NCBI GenBank assembly: GCA_963716865.1
Contig: CAVQUF010000005.1
Location: 62,001 to 126,000, forward strand
Length of the DNA stretch: 64,000 nucleotides
Direction: 5' to 3'
Source of the DNA: AC-32 sp963716865
GTDB lineage: Bacteria; Actinomycetota; Thermoleophilia; Gaiellales; Gaiellaceae
Shown: positions 36,526 through 44,823 of the stretch, piece after piece
How the letters are laid out: each line of letters opens with the position of its first letter
Position numbering within the stretch: position 1 is the first letter of the stretch
Position numbers and translations under genes: made by a program
Notes under the pieces: generated by a model
What the model was told of the DNA's origin: nothing
Database searches by the model: none
The model's input: only the letters and a program-made list of their open reading frames with translations

Positions 36526-36651
36526 TCCGAGTTGTGGCGAGGCCTTCGGTCCCTCGATAGGGGGATTTGCGTTGGCGCGCGCAAGTTTTTCGCGCGGTCT
36601 CGCTCCTGCAGGGTGATCCGATCGCTCCACCTTCCCGAAAGGACCCCTCAG

Positions 36652-37608
36652 ATGAAGCGGTTACTGCTCGTATTCGCCCCGGTCGCGGCCGTCCTTGCGG
36701 TGCCAGCGACGGCGTCTGCCTTCAGCGGCGTCGTGGTCGCCAAGAGCCCGGCGCGCCATGCGCTCGTCGTCGCCTCGCGCGGCGGCGTCGTCCGGACCGT
36801 CCGGGCGCCCGCGCGGTTTCGCGCGGTTCGTGTCGGCCAGCGGCTGGTCTTCTCGGCGCGGCGGCTCTCCGACGGAACGTTCAAGGCCGGCGCGGTGCGC
36901 GTCAGCGGCCGTGCCCGTCGCGCCCCGTTGCGCGGCGTCGTCGTCCGCCACCGCGCGTCGAACTACCTGCTCTCGGCGGGCGGCAGCATGATCGCCGTCA
37001 GGGCCTCCTCACGCGGCTTCGCGATGGCGGGCCGTCATGGGCGGCATCGTCCGGGCGACATCGTCGTCGGAACCGTGAGGATCGGCCACCACGGCCTCGT
37101 CACGACCTCGTTCCACAAGGTCGGCCACGCCGACGGCTTCGAGCTCGAGGGCATCTTCCTCGGCGTGACCGAGTCGGGCCAGCTCCGGCTCGCGGTCAGG
37201 CATCGAGGCGAGGTCTTCGTCACCGTGCCCGAGGGCCTCGAGCTCCCCGCGCTCGCCCCCGGTGACGAGATCGAGCTGGTCGTCTCGGTCGGCGCCGACG
37301 GCGCGTTCACGCTCGTCTCAGCCCAGCAGGACGACGAGAACGACGACGACCACGAAGGCATCGACGAGGACCATGGCAAGATCGAGGTGGAAGGCACGAT
37401 CACCGACCTTGCCGACAGCAGCATCACCGTCCAGTCCCACAAGGCCTCGCCTGTCACGTGCACGGTTCCCCCGGGCATGAACCTCTCGGGCTTCAGCCCT
37501 AAGGACCGCGTCGAGATGAAGTGCCGCATGGTCGGCGGCAGGCTCACGCTGGTCAAGCTCGAACACGAGGACGGCGATGACGACGGCGGCGGAGACGGCG
37601 ACGGGTAG
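36652..37608 (+). CDS. Exported DUF5666-like protein with acidic tail
   Basis: A 318-residue protein. Signal peptide MKRLLLVFAPVAAVLAVPATASA; then three or four OB-like blocks of the type GVVVxxxxxxxLVVxSxxGxVxTVxxPxxxxxxxxGxRV, and a last block GKIEVEGTITDLADSSITVQS ... DRVEMKCRMVGGRLTLVKLE that fits DUF5666. Acidic linkers (DDENDDDHEGIDEDH, DGDDDGGGDGDG) may bind cations. Upstream AAAGGA; 3 bp before the sigma gene, so probably its operon partner. Confidence 0.6.
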   Translation: MKRLLLVFAPVAAVLAVPATASAFSGVVVAKSPARHALVVASRGGVVRTVRAPARFRAVRVGQRLVFSARRLSDGTFKAGAVRVSGRARRAPLRGVVVRHRASNYLLSAGGSMIAVRASSRGFAMAGRHGRHRPGDIVVGTVRIGHHGLVTTSFHKVGHADGFELEGIFLGVTESGQLRLAVRHRGEVFVTVPEGLELPALAPGDEIELVVSVGADGAFTLVSAQQDDENDDDHEGIDEDHGKIEVEGTITDLADSSITVQSHKASPVTCTVPPGMNLSGFSPKDRVEMKCRMVGGRLTLVKLEHEDGDDDGGGDGDG

Positions 37609-37611
37609 CCC

Positions 37612-38739
37612 TTGAGCCCGCGTCCCCTCTCACTCTCCGGCCGCCGCCGCCAGCGGGCGGCCGGAGAGCGCATCGCGGAGCTGTTCGAGGAGCACGGACG
37701 GATGGTCTACGGCATCTGCCGGCTCATGCTCCGCGACCCGACCGAGGCCGAGGACGCGGCGCAGCAGACGTTCCTCTCCGCGTACAGCGGCCTGCTCGCC
37801 GGCCAGGAGCCCCGCCAGCCGTCCGCCTGGCTCGGAACGATCGCCCGCAACGAGTGCCGGGGCCGGCTGCGCAGCCGCAAGGACGAGCCGCTCACGCTCG
37901 TCACTGCGGCCACGGGCGACGAGACGCAGCGCGAGGTGGGGCGGCGGGCGGAGATCGAGGCGCTCAGCGCCGCGCTCGCGGAACTCCCCCAGCAGCAGCG
38001 CGACGCGATTGTGCTGCGAGAGTTCTACGGCCTCTCCTACGCCGAGGTTGCTGCGGCGCTCGGCGTGTCCGGCGCCGCGGTGGAATCGCTCCTGTTCCGC
38101 AGCCGCCGTCGCCTGCAGGAGCACCTGCGCCCGCTCCGGGCCGCTCTGGGCGCGCTCGCCCTCCCACCGACTCTCAGCGAGTCGCTCGGTCAGGCCCTTC
38201 CGGGCTTCGGCGGCGGAGGGGCGGGCGCAGGTGCAGTCGCGCTGGCCAAGGTCGGCGGCGCTCCTCTCGCGGCCAAGCTCGCCGCGGTGACGCTCGCGGT
38301 CGGAACCGTCGGGATGGTCGCCGGCGTCGAGACGAGCGTCCGTCATCGAGCCCATCACCCGTCTTCTCCAGCGGCTCGCCCGGCTGTCGCCGCGCCCGAG
38401 GCTCCCGAGGCGCCGCTCGCCGCCGCGGCAGTTCCCGTGGCGGCCGGCCACGCCGGGCGCCGGCGCTCGGGTCGCGACGAGGCGGCGAGCGACCGGGGCC
38501 GGCAGCACGGCGAGGACACCTCGACGACGACGGAGGTCCGAGAGAGCCGGCCCGAGCACGAGCACGAGGGGCAAACGACGACGGAGGCCGAGCAGACGAC
38601 CACCGAGGAGAGTGGCTCGGGCGGGCACGAGGCACCCGGAGGCGGCGGGGGGACCGAGGACCATCGCTCCGGCTCGGAGGACGGGCACCACGGCGGTGAC
38701 GATTCCGGCGGCGACTCGGGAAAGGGCTCGGGCGACTAG
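37612..38739 (+). CDS. ECF sigma factor with membrane-spanning C-terminal extension
   Basis: A 375-residue protein. Residues ~20-185 are a standard ECF sigma: region 2 LFEEHGRMVYGICRLMLRDPTEAEDAAQQTFL, region 4 LPQQQRDAIVLREFYGLSYAEVAAALGVSGAAVESLLFRSRRRL. A Gly/Ala linker leads to one hydrophobic helix (AKLAAVTLAVGTVGMVAGV, about 222-242) and a ~130-residue Ser/Thr/Glu/His/Gly-rich tail predicted outside the membrane. Such a fusion could tether the sigma factor at the membrane until released. Start TTG, 3 bp after the DUF5666 gene. Confidence 0.8.
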   Translation: MSPRPLSLSGRRRQRAAGERIAELFEEHGRMVYGICRLMLRDPTEAEDAAQQTFLSAYSGLLAGQEPRQPSAWLGTIARNECRGRLRSRKDEPLTLVTAATGDETQREVGRRAEIEALSAALAELPQQQRDAIVLREFYGLSYAEVAAALGVSGAAVESLLFRSRRRLQEHLRPLRAALGALALPPTLSESLGQALPGFGGGGAGAGAVALAKVGGAPLAAKLAAVTLAVGTVGMVAGVETSVRHRAHHPSSPAARPAVAAPEAPEAPLAAAAVPVAAGHAGRRRSGRDEAASDRGRQHGEDTSTTTEVRESRPEHEHEGQTTTEAEQTTTEESGSGGHEAPGGGGGTEDHRSGSEDGHHGGDDSGGDSGKGSGD

Positions 38740-39473
38740 ACGCCGCCGGCCAGGCGCGCGGCCAGGGACTCGGGCAGGCCGCGCTCACGAATCTCCTCCT
38801 GCGTGCGCTCGACGGGGTACGCGACTCGCCGAAAGGACGCACGCCCCGCGCCGAAGTCGAGCAGCAGCCAGGCCGCGCGCGGATCGCCGTCTCGGGGCTG
38901 GCCGACCGAGCCCGGGTTGAGGACGAGCCGCGCGCCTGCCCCGAGCTCGGCCTCGGTTCCCTCCGGCGCGAGGCCCCCGCCCAGCGTCTCGTCGGTCAGC
39001 GCGAGGGCGAGCGGGACGTGGCTGTGGCCCACGAGGACGAGCGGCGCCTCCGTCAGTTCGAATGTCGCCTCGACGGCCTCGAGGCTGAGCACGTACTCCC
39101 AGACAGGGTCCCGCGGGCTGCCGTGGAAGAGCTCGACGCCGTCGCGGCGCCCGGTAGGGCTGGACGACTCGAGGTACCCGCGCGCCTCCGGGGTCAGGAC
39201 TCCGCGCGTCCACTCGGCTGCTGCGGCGGCCTCGGGCGCGAACTCCTCGAGGTCGAGCCGGCCGAGGACACCGAGGTCGTGGTTGCCGGCGAGCGAGAGC
39301 GAGGCGCGCTCGGCGACCGCGGCGCAGCACGGGTTCGGCCGGGGCCCGTACCCGACGAGGTCGCCCAGGCACCAGAGCTCGTCCACCGTCTCCGCGTCGA
39401 CGGCCTCCAGTACCGCCGAGAGGGCGTGCAAGTTAGCGTGAACGTCCGAGATGACCGCGACCCGGCTGGCCAA
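38736..39473 (-). CDS. Metallophosphoesterase, YfcE/MJ0936 type
   Basis: A 245-residue calcineurin-like phosphoesterase: SDVHANLHAL (first metal motif), LGDLVGYG, AGNHDLGV, FHGSPRDP and VGHSHVPLAL, then LVLNPGSVGQPRDGDPRAAW, which is typical of the small phosphodiesterase group. Substrate unknown. TTG at 39473 is 7 nt after TAAGGT (complement 39481-39486). Its 5' end overlaps the divergent M48 gene by 23 bp. Confidence 0.85.
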   Translation of the reverse strand: MASRVAVISDVHANLHALSAVLEAVDAETVDELWCLGDLVGYGPRPNPCCAAVAERASLSLAGNHDLGVLGRLDLEEFAPEAAAAAEWTRGVLTPEARGYLESSSPTGRRDGVELFHGSPRDPVWEYVLSLEAVEATFELTEAPLVLVGHSHVPLALALTDETLGGGLAPEGTEAELGAGARLVLNPGSVGQPRDGDPRAAWLLLDFGAGRASFRRVAYPVERTQEEIRERGLPESLAARLAGGV

Positions 39474-40662
39474 GAGCGCAACCTTAGTGCTCGCCGCGCT
39501 GCTCTGGATCGTGGCCGCCTACTTCCTCTGGCAGACGACCGTCCCGGGCGACCTGCGGCTCCCGCACGTCGATCCGCACCGGTACTGGAGCGACTCTGCG
39601 CTGCACCGCGCCGCCCACTTCGACGGGTTCCTCCGCTGGAACTATGTGGGCGCCACGCTCGTCCAGCTGGCGGTGCTTCTCGTCTTCGTGTTCCTCGCCC
39701 CGCGGATCGCGAGGGCGTTCGACGTCGGCCGCGTCGGCAAGGGCGTGATGATCGGAACCGTGACGACGCTCGCCGCGTGGGCGGCCGGGCTCCCGTTCGG
39801 GTTCGCGTCGCTGTGGTGGGGGCGCCGGTACGGGATCGACAAGCAGACGTACGGATCCTGGCTCGTCGAGCAGTGGCCGAGCCTGGTCGGGCAGGTGGTG
39901 GGGCTGACGATCGTGCTGACGGTGCTGCTCCTGCTCGCCGGTCGCTTCCGCCGCTACTGGTGGGCCGTCGCCGGCCCGCTGTTCGTGGTGGTGGCGTTCC
40001 TTCTGATCCTCCTGCTCCCGTACGTGGAGACGATCGGCACGCGGCCGCTGCACCACACGAAGCTGGCTGCGCAGGTTCGCGAGCTTGCGCGGAAGGAGGG
40101 TGTCGGGAGCACGCCGATCCGGGTCCAGAAGGTCAGCGACCAGACCACCGCCGCGAACGCGGAGTCGATCGGGATCGGCCCGTCCGCCCGCGTCGTGTTC
40201 TGGGACACGCTCAACCCGCCGCACTACACGCCGGGCGAGATCAGGGTCGTCGCCGCCCACGAGTTCGGGCACGTCGCCCGCCGCCACATCTGGAAGGGGC
40301 TCGGCTGGTACGCGCTGCTGACCCTCCCGCTCTTCTTCGTGCTGTACCTGGCGACGGAGTGGCGCGGCGGGATGTGGCGGCCCGAGGTCGTGCCGTTCGC
40401 GCTGCTCGTGATCGCGGTCTTCAACCTCGCCGTGATCCCGTTCACGAACACGGTGTCCCGCCGCTACGAGGCGGAGGCCGATTGGCGCGCGCTGCTGACG
40501 ACTCGCGATCCCGCCTCGGCAATCGGCCTCTTCCGCCGCTTCGGCAAGCTCGACCTGGAGCAACCGCATCCGCCCGGCTGGTCGTACGTCTGGTTCGAGA
40601 ACCACCCGACCCTCGTCCAGCGCATCGGCATGGCGAAGGCCTGGGAGGCTCGCAACCGCTAG
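39451..40662 (+). CDS. M48 family membrane metalloprotease
   Basis: A 403-residue protease of the Ste24/CAAX-prenyl-protease-like group: four or five N-terminal membrane helices, zinc site AAHEFGHVARRH (HExxH) with the third ligand in RRYEAEADWRALL, and a C-terminal WFENHPTLVQRI. It likely cleaves membrane or envelope proteins. It converges on the DUF3467 gene with a 4-bp overlap. Confidence 0.85.
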   Translation: MTATRLAKSATLVLAALLWIVAAYFLWQTTVPGDLRLPHVDPHRYWSDSALHRAAHFDGFLRWNYVGATLVQLAVLLVFVFLAPRIARAFDVGRVGKGVMIGTVTTLAAWAAGLPFGFASLWWGRRYGIDKQTYGSWLVEQWPSLVGQVVGLTIVLTVLLLLAGRFRRYWWAVAGPLFVVVAFLLILLLPYVETIGTRPLHHTKLAAQVRELARKEGVGSTPIRVQKVSDQTTAANAESIGIGPSARVVFWDTLNPPHYTPGEIRVVAAHEFGHVARRHIWKGLGWYALLTLPLFFVLYLATEWRGGMWRPEVVPFALLVIAVFNLAVIPFTNTVSRRYEAEADWRALLTTRDPASAIGLFRRFGKLDLEQPHPPGWSYVWFENHPTLVQRIGMAKAWEARNR

Positions 40663-40955
40663 GCGTCGCCCTCCGTCGTCTCGGGGAGGTTGCGGATTCC
40701 CTCGCGCGAGGACCACTTCGACCACGAGTCGTTCATCGCGTCGAGCAGCTCCTTCATGAAGCGGGTCGACATGTTGACGCGGGCGACGACGACGCCCGGG
40801 ACGTCGCCCTCCTCCACTTCGTGGTCGATCCGGGCGAACGTGATCGTGAACTCGTAGTCCGAGAAGCTAATGTTCGCGAAGTTCGAATAGACGCCGGCCA
40901 GGTGCTCGGGATCCAGATGGATGTTGAGCTGGCGCTCCTGGCCTTCCTCGTCCAC
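40659..40955 (-). CDS. DUF3467 family protein
   Basis: A 98-residue protein with the family pattern: VYSNFANISFSDYEFTITFARID and VVVARVNMSTRFMKELLDAMNDSWSKW. Function unknown; often a lone cytoplasmic protein. The GTG at 40955 is 9 nt after TAGTAT (complement 40965-40970). Confidence 0.85.
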   Translation of the reverse strand: MDEEGQERQLNIHLDPEHLAGVYSNFANISFSDYEFTITFARIDHEVEEGDVPGVVVARVNMSTRFMKELLDAMNDSWSKWSSREGIRNLPETTEGDA

Positions 40956-41016
40956 GGGTCGAGGATACTACTGGCGTGTCCGTCTGAAATGCGCTGTCGA
41001 CTGGTCGTCCGACAGA

Positions 41017-42048
41017 ATGGAGCGCGTGAGGGAGTCGTTCACGCCGCGCCGGGTGCTGCTCGCCGTCGCGGGACTGGTGGCGCTCCTCGTCGGCGGGACG
41101 ATCGCGTTCCACCAGGCGCTCAGCGAGACGTGGCTCCAGTCGTTCTACCGCACGATCGTCACCGTGTCCCTCACGGGCCTCGACACCGTCCCGCGCAACG
41201 ACGAGTCGCGGGCGATCACGATCGTCCTCGTGCTCGCGGGACTGACTATCTTTGCGTACGTCGCCGCGATCCTGGTCGAGGGGATCGCGGGAGGCGTCTT
41301 CACTGGCGCGCTGGCGGAGCGAAGGAGGCGGCGCACGATCGAGCACCTGAGCGACCACTACATCATCTGCGGCTACGGCCGCGTGGGGCGGCGAGTGGCC
41401 GCGGAGTTCCGCGAGTCCGGGATCGAGTACGTCGTGCTCGACTTCAGCAAGGATGCGCTCGCGGCGGCTGGAGAGACCGGCGACCTGTTCGTCGAGGGCA
41501 CCGGCACCGAGGACGAGGATCTCGAGGAGGCCGGGCTCGCCCGGGCGCGCGGGCTCGTCGCCTCGTCCGACTCGGACGCCGACAACCTCTACATCGCGCT
41601 CTCCGCGCGGGCCGCGCGTCCGGACCTGCTGATCGTCGCCCGCGCCTCCGACGAGGACGCGGCCAGGAAGCTCCGGCTTGCAGGAGCCGACCGGGTCGTG
41701 CAGCCGTATTCCACCGCAGGCAAGGAGATGGCGAAGCTCGTGCTGCGCCCGCAGGTGGCCGCGTTCCTGGACATCGTCTCGACGAGCGGCGGCCCGGAGC
41801 TGCGCTTCGAGGAGATCGAGGTGAAGGAGACCTGCGAGCACGCCGGCAAGTCGATCCGCGAGCTTCGGGTGAGGGAGGTGACCGGCGCGATGATCGTCGC
41901 GCTCCGCAAGCAGGACGGCACGTTCGACACGACGCCGACGCCCGAGGCGCTGCTCGACGTCGGCGACGTGATGATCGCCGCGGGCACACCGGAGGAGCTG
42001 CGGCGGCTCGAGGAGCTGTTCGCGCCCCGCGAAGCCGTTGCGAGCTGA
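41017..42048 (+). CDS. Ion channel with TrkA-N and TrkA-C domains
   Basis: A 343-residue MthK-like protein: helix 1 (VLLAVAGLVALLVGGTIAF), pore loop and helix 2 (ITIVLVLAGLTIFAYVAAILVEG), then the RCK/TrkA-N Rossmann domain (HYIICGYGRVGRRVAAEF ... VVLDFSKDALAA ... GDLFVEGTGTEDEDLEEAG) and TrkA-C (KSIRELRVREVTGAMIVALRKQDG). The pore reads TVSLTGLDT, not TVGYGD, so ion selectivity cannot be assumed to be potassium. Confidence 0.85.
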   Translation: MERVRESFTPRRVLLAVAGLVALLVGGTIAFHQALSETWLQSFYRTIVTVSLTGLDTVPRNDESRAITIVLVLAGLTIFAYVAAILVEGIAGGVFTGALAERRRRRTIEHLSDHYIICGYGRVGRRVAAEFRESGIEYVVLDFSKDALAAAGETGDLFVEGTGTEDEDLEEAGLARARGLVASSDSDADNLYIALSARAARPDLLIVARASDEDAARKLRLAGADRVVQPYSTAGKEMAKLVLRPQVAAFLDIVSTSGGPELRFEEIEVKETCEHAGKSIRELRVREVTGAMIVALRKQDGTFDTTPTPEALLDVGDVMIAAGTPEELRRLEELFAPREAVAS

Positions 42049-42085
42049 GCGGCACAGATCCGATTCGTGATGGAACCTACTTGTG

Positions 42086-42158
42086 TCGACCGGTCATTTC
42101 AGACGAACGAGCGGGCGGTGCCCGCACGTTCTGAGGACGGCACCGCAAGCGGTGCCTA
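42086..42158 (+). repeat. 73-bp covarying two-hairpin element, copy A
   Basis: Starts TCGACCGGTCATTTCAGACG, then hairpin GCGGGC-GGT-GCCCGC, CTGA, hairpin GGCACCGC-AA-GCGGTGCC and CTA. Copy B at 54946 (inverted) keeps the layout with paired substitutions in the second stem. The argS start lies in its last stem. Confidence 0.8.
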
Positions 42159-43672
42159 GCGCGCTTGTCGTCCTGGCGGCTCGGTTGTCGGAGCTCGCGG
42201 GGGCGTCGGTCGAGCTCGAGCGGCCGAGCGACCCGGCGCACGGCGACTACGCGACGAGCGTCGCCATGCAGCTCGCGCCCACGCAGAAGCGCGCGCCGCG
42301 CGAGATCGCGGAGGAGCTGGCGGTGGCCGCGACCGGCCTCGAGGATGTCGAGCGCGCAGAAGTCGCCGGCCCGGGGTTCGTCAACCTCTGGCTGACCGCC
42401 TCCTGGTACGGGGAGGCGCTTGCCGAGATCCTTGCCCCGGGCGCGTCCTACGGCGCGGGTCGGGCCGACCAGCCCGAGCGGATCCAGGTCGAGATGGTCT
42501 CCGCCAACCCGACCGGTCCGATCACGGTCGCGGCCGCGCGCAACGGCGCCTACGGCGACTCGGTCGCCCGGCTGCTCGAGCTCGCAGGGCACTCCGTCGA
42601 TCGCGAGTACTACTACAACGACGCTGGCGCCCAGATGGAGCTGTTTCGGGCCTCGGTCGAGGCGATCCGGCGCGGGGAGGAGCCGCCGGAGAACGGCTAC
42701 CGCGGCGACTACGTCGCTGACCTGGCCGGCGAGGAAGGCGACCCGGTCCCGAGGATGCTCGAGCAGATCGGGGCCTCGCTGGAGCGCTTCCGCATCCACT
42801 TCGACTCCTGGAACCGACAGAGCGAGCTCGAGCAGAAGCTGCCCGAGTTCCTGCCGCGGCTAGACACCTACGAGAAGGACGGTGCGGTCTGGGCGCGCTC
42901 GTCCGCCTACGGCGACGAGGAGGACCGCGTCCTCGTGCGCTCGGCCGAACGGGGCGGCGCTCCCACCTACCGCGGCGCCGACGTCGTCTACCTGGCCGAC
43001 AAGCTCGACCGCGGCTACGACCGCGCGATCTACGTCCTCGGCGCCGACCACCACGGCACGCGCAAGTGGTACGCGGCGATCGCGCAGATGCTGGGCTACG
43101 ACCCGGAGCGGGTCGAGGTGCTTCTGTACCAGCTCGTCCACCTCACCCAGGGCGGTGTGCAGGCGAGGATCTCGAAGCGGCGCGGGGACGTCGTCTTCCT
43201 CGACGACTTCATGGACGAGGTGGGCGTCGACGCCGCGCGCTGGTTCCTCGTCAACCGGGGGCCCGACCAGTCGATCGAGATCGACGTCGACCTGGCGGCG
43301 GAGCGGAGCGAGAAGAACCCGGTCTACTACGTCCAGTACGCCCACGCGCGGATCGCGGGGATCCGGCGCAACGCCGCTAACGCGAATGTGACGGCCGAGC
43401 CGCCGGCCGACCTCTCGCCCGAGGAGCGCGACCTGATCAAGCGGCTCGCCGAGTTTCCCGCGATCGCCGCCGAGGCAGCCGAGCGGCGCGGCCCGCAGGC
43501 GATTCCGGCCTACGCGATCCGCGTCGCCGACGACTTCCACCGCTTCTACCACCACCACCGCGTGCTGGAGAGTGACGCGCAGGCGTTCCGGTTAGGCATC
43601 TGCACCGCGACGCAGGCCGTGATCGCGCGCTGCCTCGGCCTCGTCGGGGTCGACGCGCCGGAGCGAATGTAG
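42152..43672 (+). CDS. argS: Arginyl-tRNA synthetase with an altered HIGH motif
   Basis: A ~506-residue ArgS. The N-terminal additional domain is short; VEMVSANPTGPITVAAARNG shows the ANPTGP block but HxGH is replaced by TVAA. Downstream, EYYYNDAGAQMELF, YLADKLDRGYDRAIYVLGADHHG, QISKRRG-like ARISKRRGDVV (KMSK position) and the anticodon domain YVQYAHARIAGIRRN are all present. GTG at 42152 is the first sensible start but lies in the repeat hairpin. It charges tRNA-Arg if active. Confidence 0.85.
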   Translation: MPSALVVLAARLSELAGASVELERPSDPAHGDYATSVAMQLAPTQKRAPREIAEELAVAATGLEDVERAEVAGPGFVNLWLTASWYGEALAEILAPGASYGAGRADQPERIQVEMVSANPTGPITVAAARNGAYGDSVARLLELAGHSVDREYYYNDAGAQMELFRASVEAIRRGEEPPENGYRGDYVADLAGEEGDPVPRMLEQIGASLERFRIHFDSWNRQSELEQKLPEFLPRLDTYEKDGAVWARSSAYGDEEDRVLVRSAERGGAPTYRGADVVYLADKLDRGYDRAIYVLGADHHGTRKWYAAIAQMLGYDPERVEVLLYQLVHLTQGGVQARISKRRGDVVFLDDFMDEVGVDAARWFLVNRGPDQSIEIDVDLAAERSEKNPVYYVQYAHARIAGIRRNAANANVTAEPPADLSPEERDLIKRLAEFPAIAAEAAERRGPQAIPAYAIRVADDFHRFYHHHRVLESDAQAFRLGICTATQAVIARCLGLVGVDAPERM

Positions 43673-43682
43673 GATCGGAGCG

Positions 43683-44711
43683 ATGGCGCGAACCGAGGCG
43701 TCTGTTGCGGAGGGCTCGCGGGCGAGCGTGCCGCCCGACCGCAACCTCGCGCTCGACCTCGTCCGCGTGACCGAGGCTGCCGCCATGGCCGCCGGTCGCT
43801 GGATCGGGCGCGGGGACAAGGAGTCAGCCGACCAGGCAGCGGTGGACGGGATGCGGGCGATGCTCGACTCCGTGAGCATGGCCGGCGTGGTGGTGATCGG
43901 CGAGGGCGAGAAGGACAAGGCGCCGATGCTCTACAACGGCGAGGAGGTCGGCGACGGGCTCGGGCCTGCCGTGGACGTCGCGGTCGACCCGCTCGAGGGG
44001 ACGCGTCTCACCGCGAAGGGCCAGCCGAACGCGATCGCCGTGATCGCGGTCGCCGAGCGGGGGACGATGTTCTTCCCGGGCGCGGCCGTCTACATGGACA
44101 AGATCGCCTGTGGCCCGGAGGCGCTCGACTCGATCGACATCGACGCGCCCGCGCGGGAGAACGTCGAGCGCGTCGCGAAGGCGCTTGGGAAGAAGCCGAG
44201 CCAGGTCACGGTCGTCGTGCTCGAGCGCGAGCGGCACGAGGTGCTCATCGCCGAGCTGCGCGAGATCGGCGCGAAGGTGATGTTGATCCTGGACGGCGAC
44301 GTCGCGCCCGCGATCGCCGCGGCCCAGCCGGCGACAGGCGTCGACCTCCTGATGGGCATCGGCGGGACTCCCGAGGGCGTGATCGCGGCCGCGGCGCTGA
44401 AGTGCGTCGGCGGCGGCGTGCAGGGGAAGCTCTGGCCCCGGAACGACGACGAGCGCCGGCAGCTGGTCGACGCGGGCCTCGACCCGGACAGCGTGCTGAC
44501 CACCGACGACCTCGTCTCCGGGGAGGACGTGTTCGTGGCGGCGACCGGCGTCACCACCGGCGCGCTGCTCCGCGGCGTCCGCTACACGGCCGACGGCGCC
44601 GTCACCGACTCGATCGTGATGCGCTCGCGCTCGGGAACGGTGCGCCGCATCGACGCGACGCACGCGTTCGACAAGCTCGAACGCTTCTCGGGCCGCGAGT
44701 ACCGGCCGTAG
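43683..44711 (+). CDS. glpX: Class II fructose-1,6-bisphosphatase
   Basis: A 342-residue GlpX: MAAGRWIGRGDKESADQAAVDGMR, IGEGEKDKAPMLYNGE, VDPLEGTRL and GIGGTPEGVIAAAALKC. It hydrolyses fructose 1,6-bisphosphate in gluconeogenesis. TAGGAT (43670-43675), overlapping the argS stop, ends 7 nt before the ATG. It converges on fba across a 112-bp gap with two palindromes. Confidence 0.94.
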   Translation: MARTEASVAEGSRASVPPDRNLALDLVRVTEAAAMAAGRWIGRGDKESADQAAVDGMRAMLDSVSMAGVVVIGEGEKDKAPMLYNGEEVGDGLGPAVDVAVDPLEGTRLTAKGQPNAIAVIAVAERGTMFFPGAAVYMDKIACGPEALDSIDIDAPARENVERVAKALGKKPSQVTVVVLERERHEVLIAELREIGAKVMLILDGDVAPAIAAAQPATGVDLLMGIGGTPEGVIAAAALKCVGGGVQGKLWPRNDDERRQLVDAGLDPDSVLTTDDLVSGEDVFVAATGVTTGALLRGVRYTADGAVTDSIVMRSRSGTVRRIDATHAFDKLERFSGREYRP

Positions 44712-44738
44712 CGCCCCGAGTCTCTTCCGAGCCTCCTC

Positions 44739-44753
44739 GTAACAGTCTGTTAC
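44739..44753. repeat. Palindrome GTAACAGTCTGTTAC, copy 4
   Basis: Same 15-bp palindrome, followed by AAG as in copies 1 and 3, in the glpX-fba convergent gap. Confidence 0.8.
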
Positions 44754-44800
44754 AAGCGCCTCGACCTCGTGAGTGCCCGAGGGCTCAGAGCTCTAACCCA

Positions 44801-44823
44801 TCAAGTAACAGACTGTTACTTGA
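44801..44823. repeat. Extended GTAACAG palindrome, copy 5
   Basis: A perfect 23-bp palindrome (core 44805-44819, central A instead of T) that ends at the base before the fba stop codon. Spacing from copy 4 is 51 bp, close to the 54 bp of the first pair. Confidence 0.8.
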
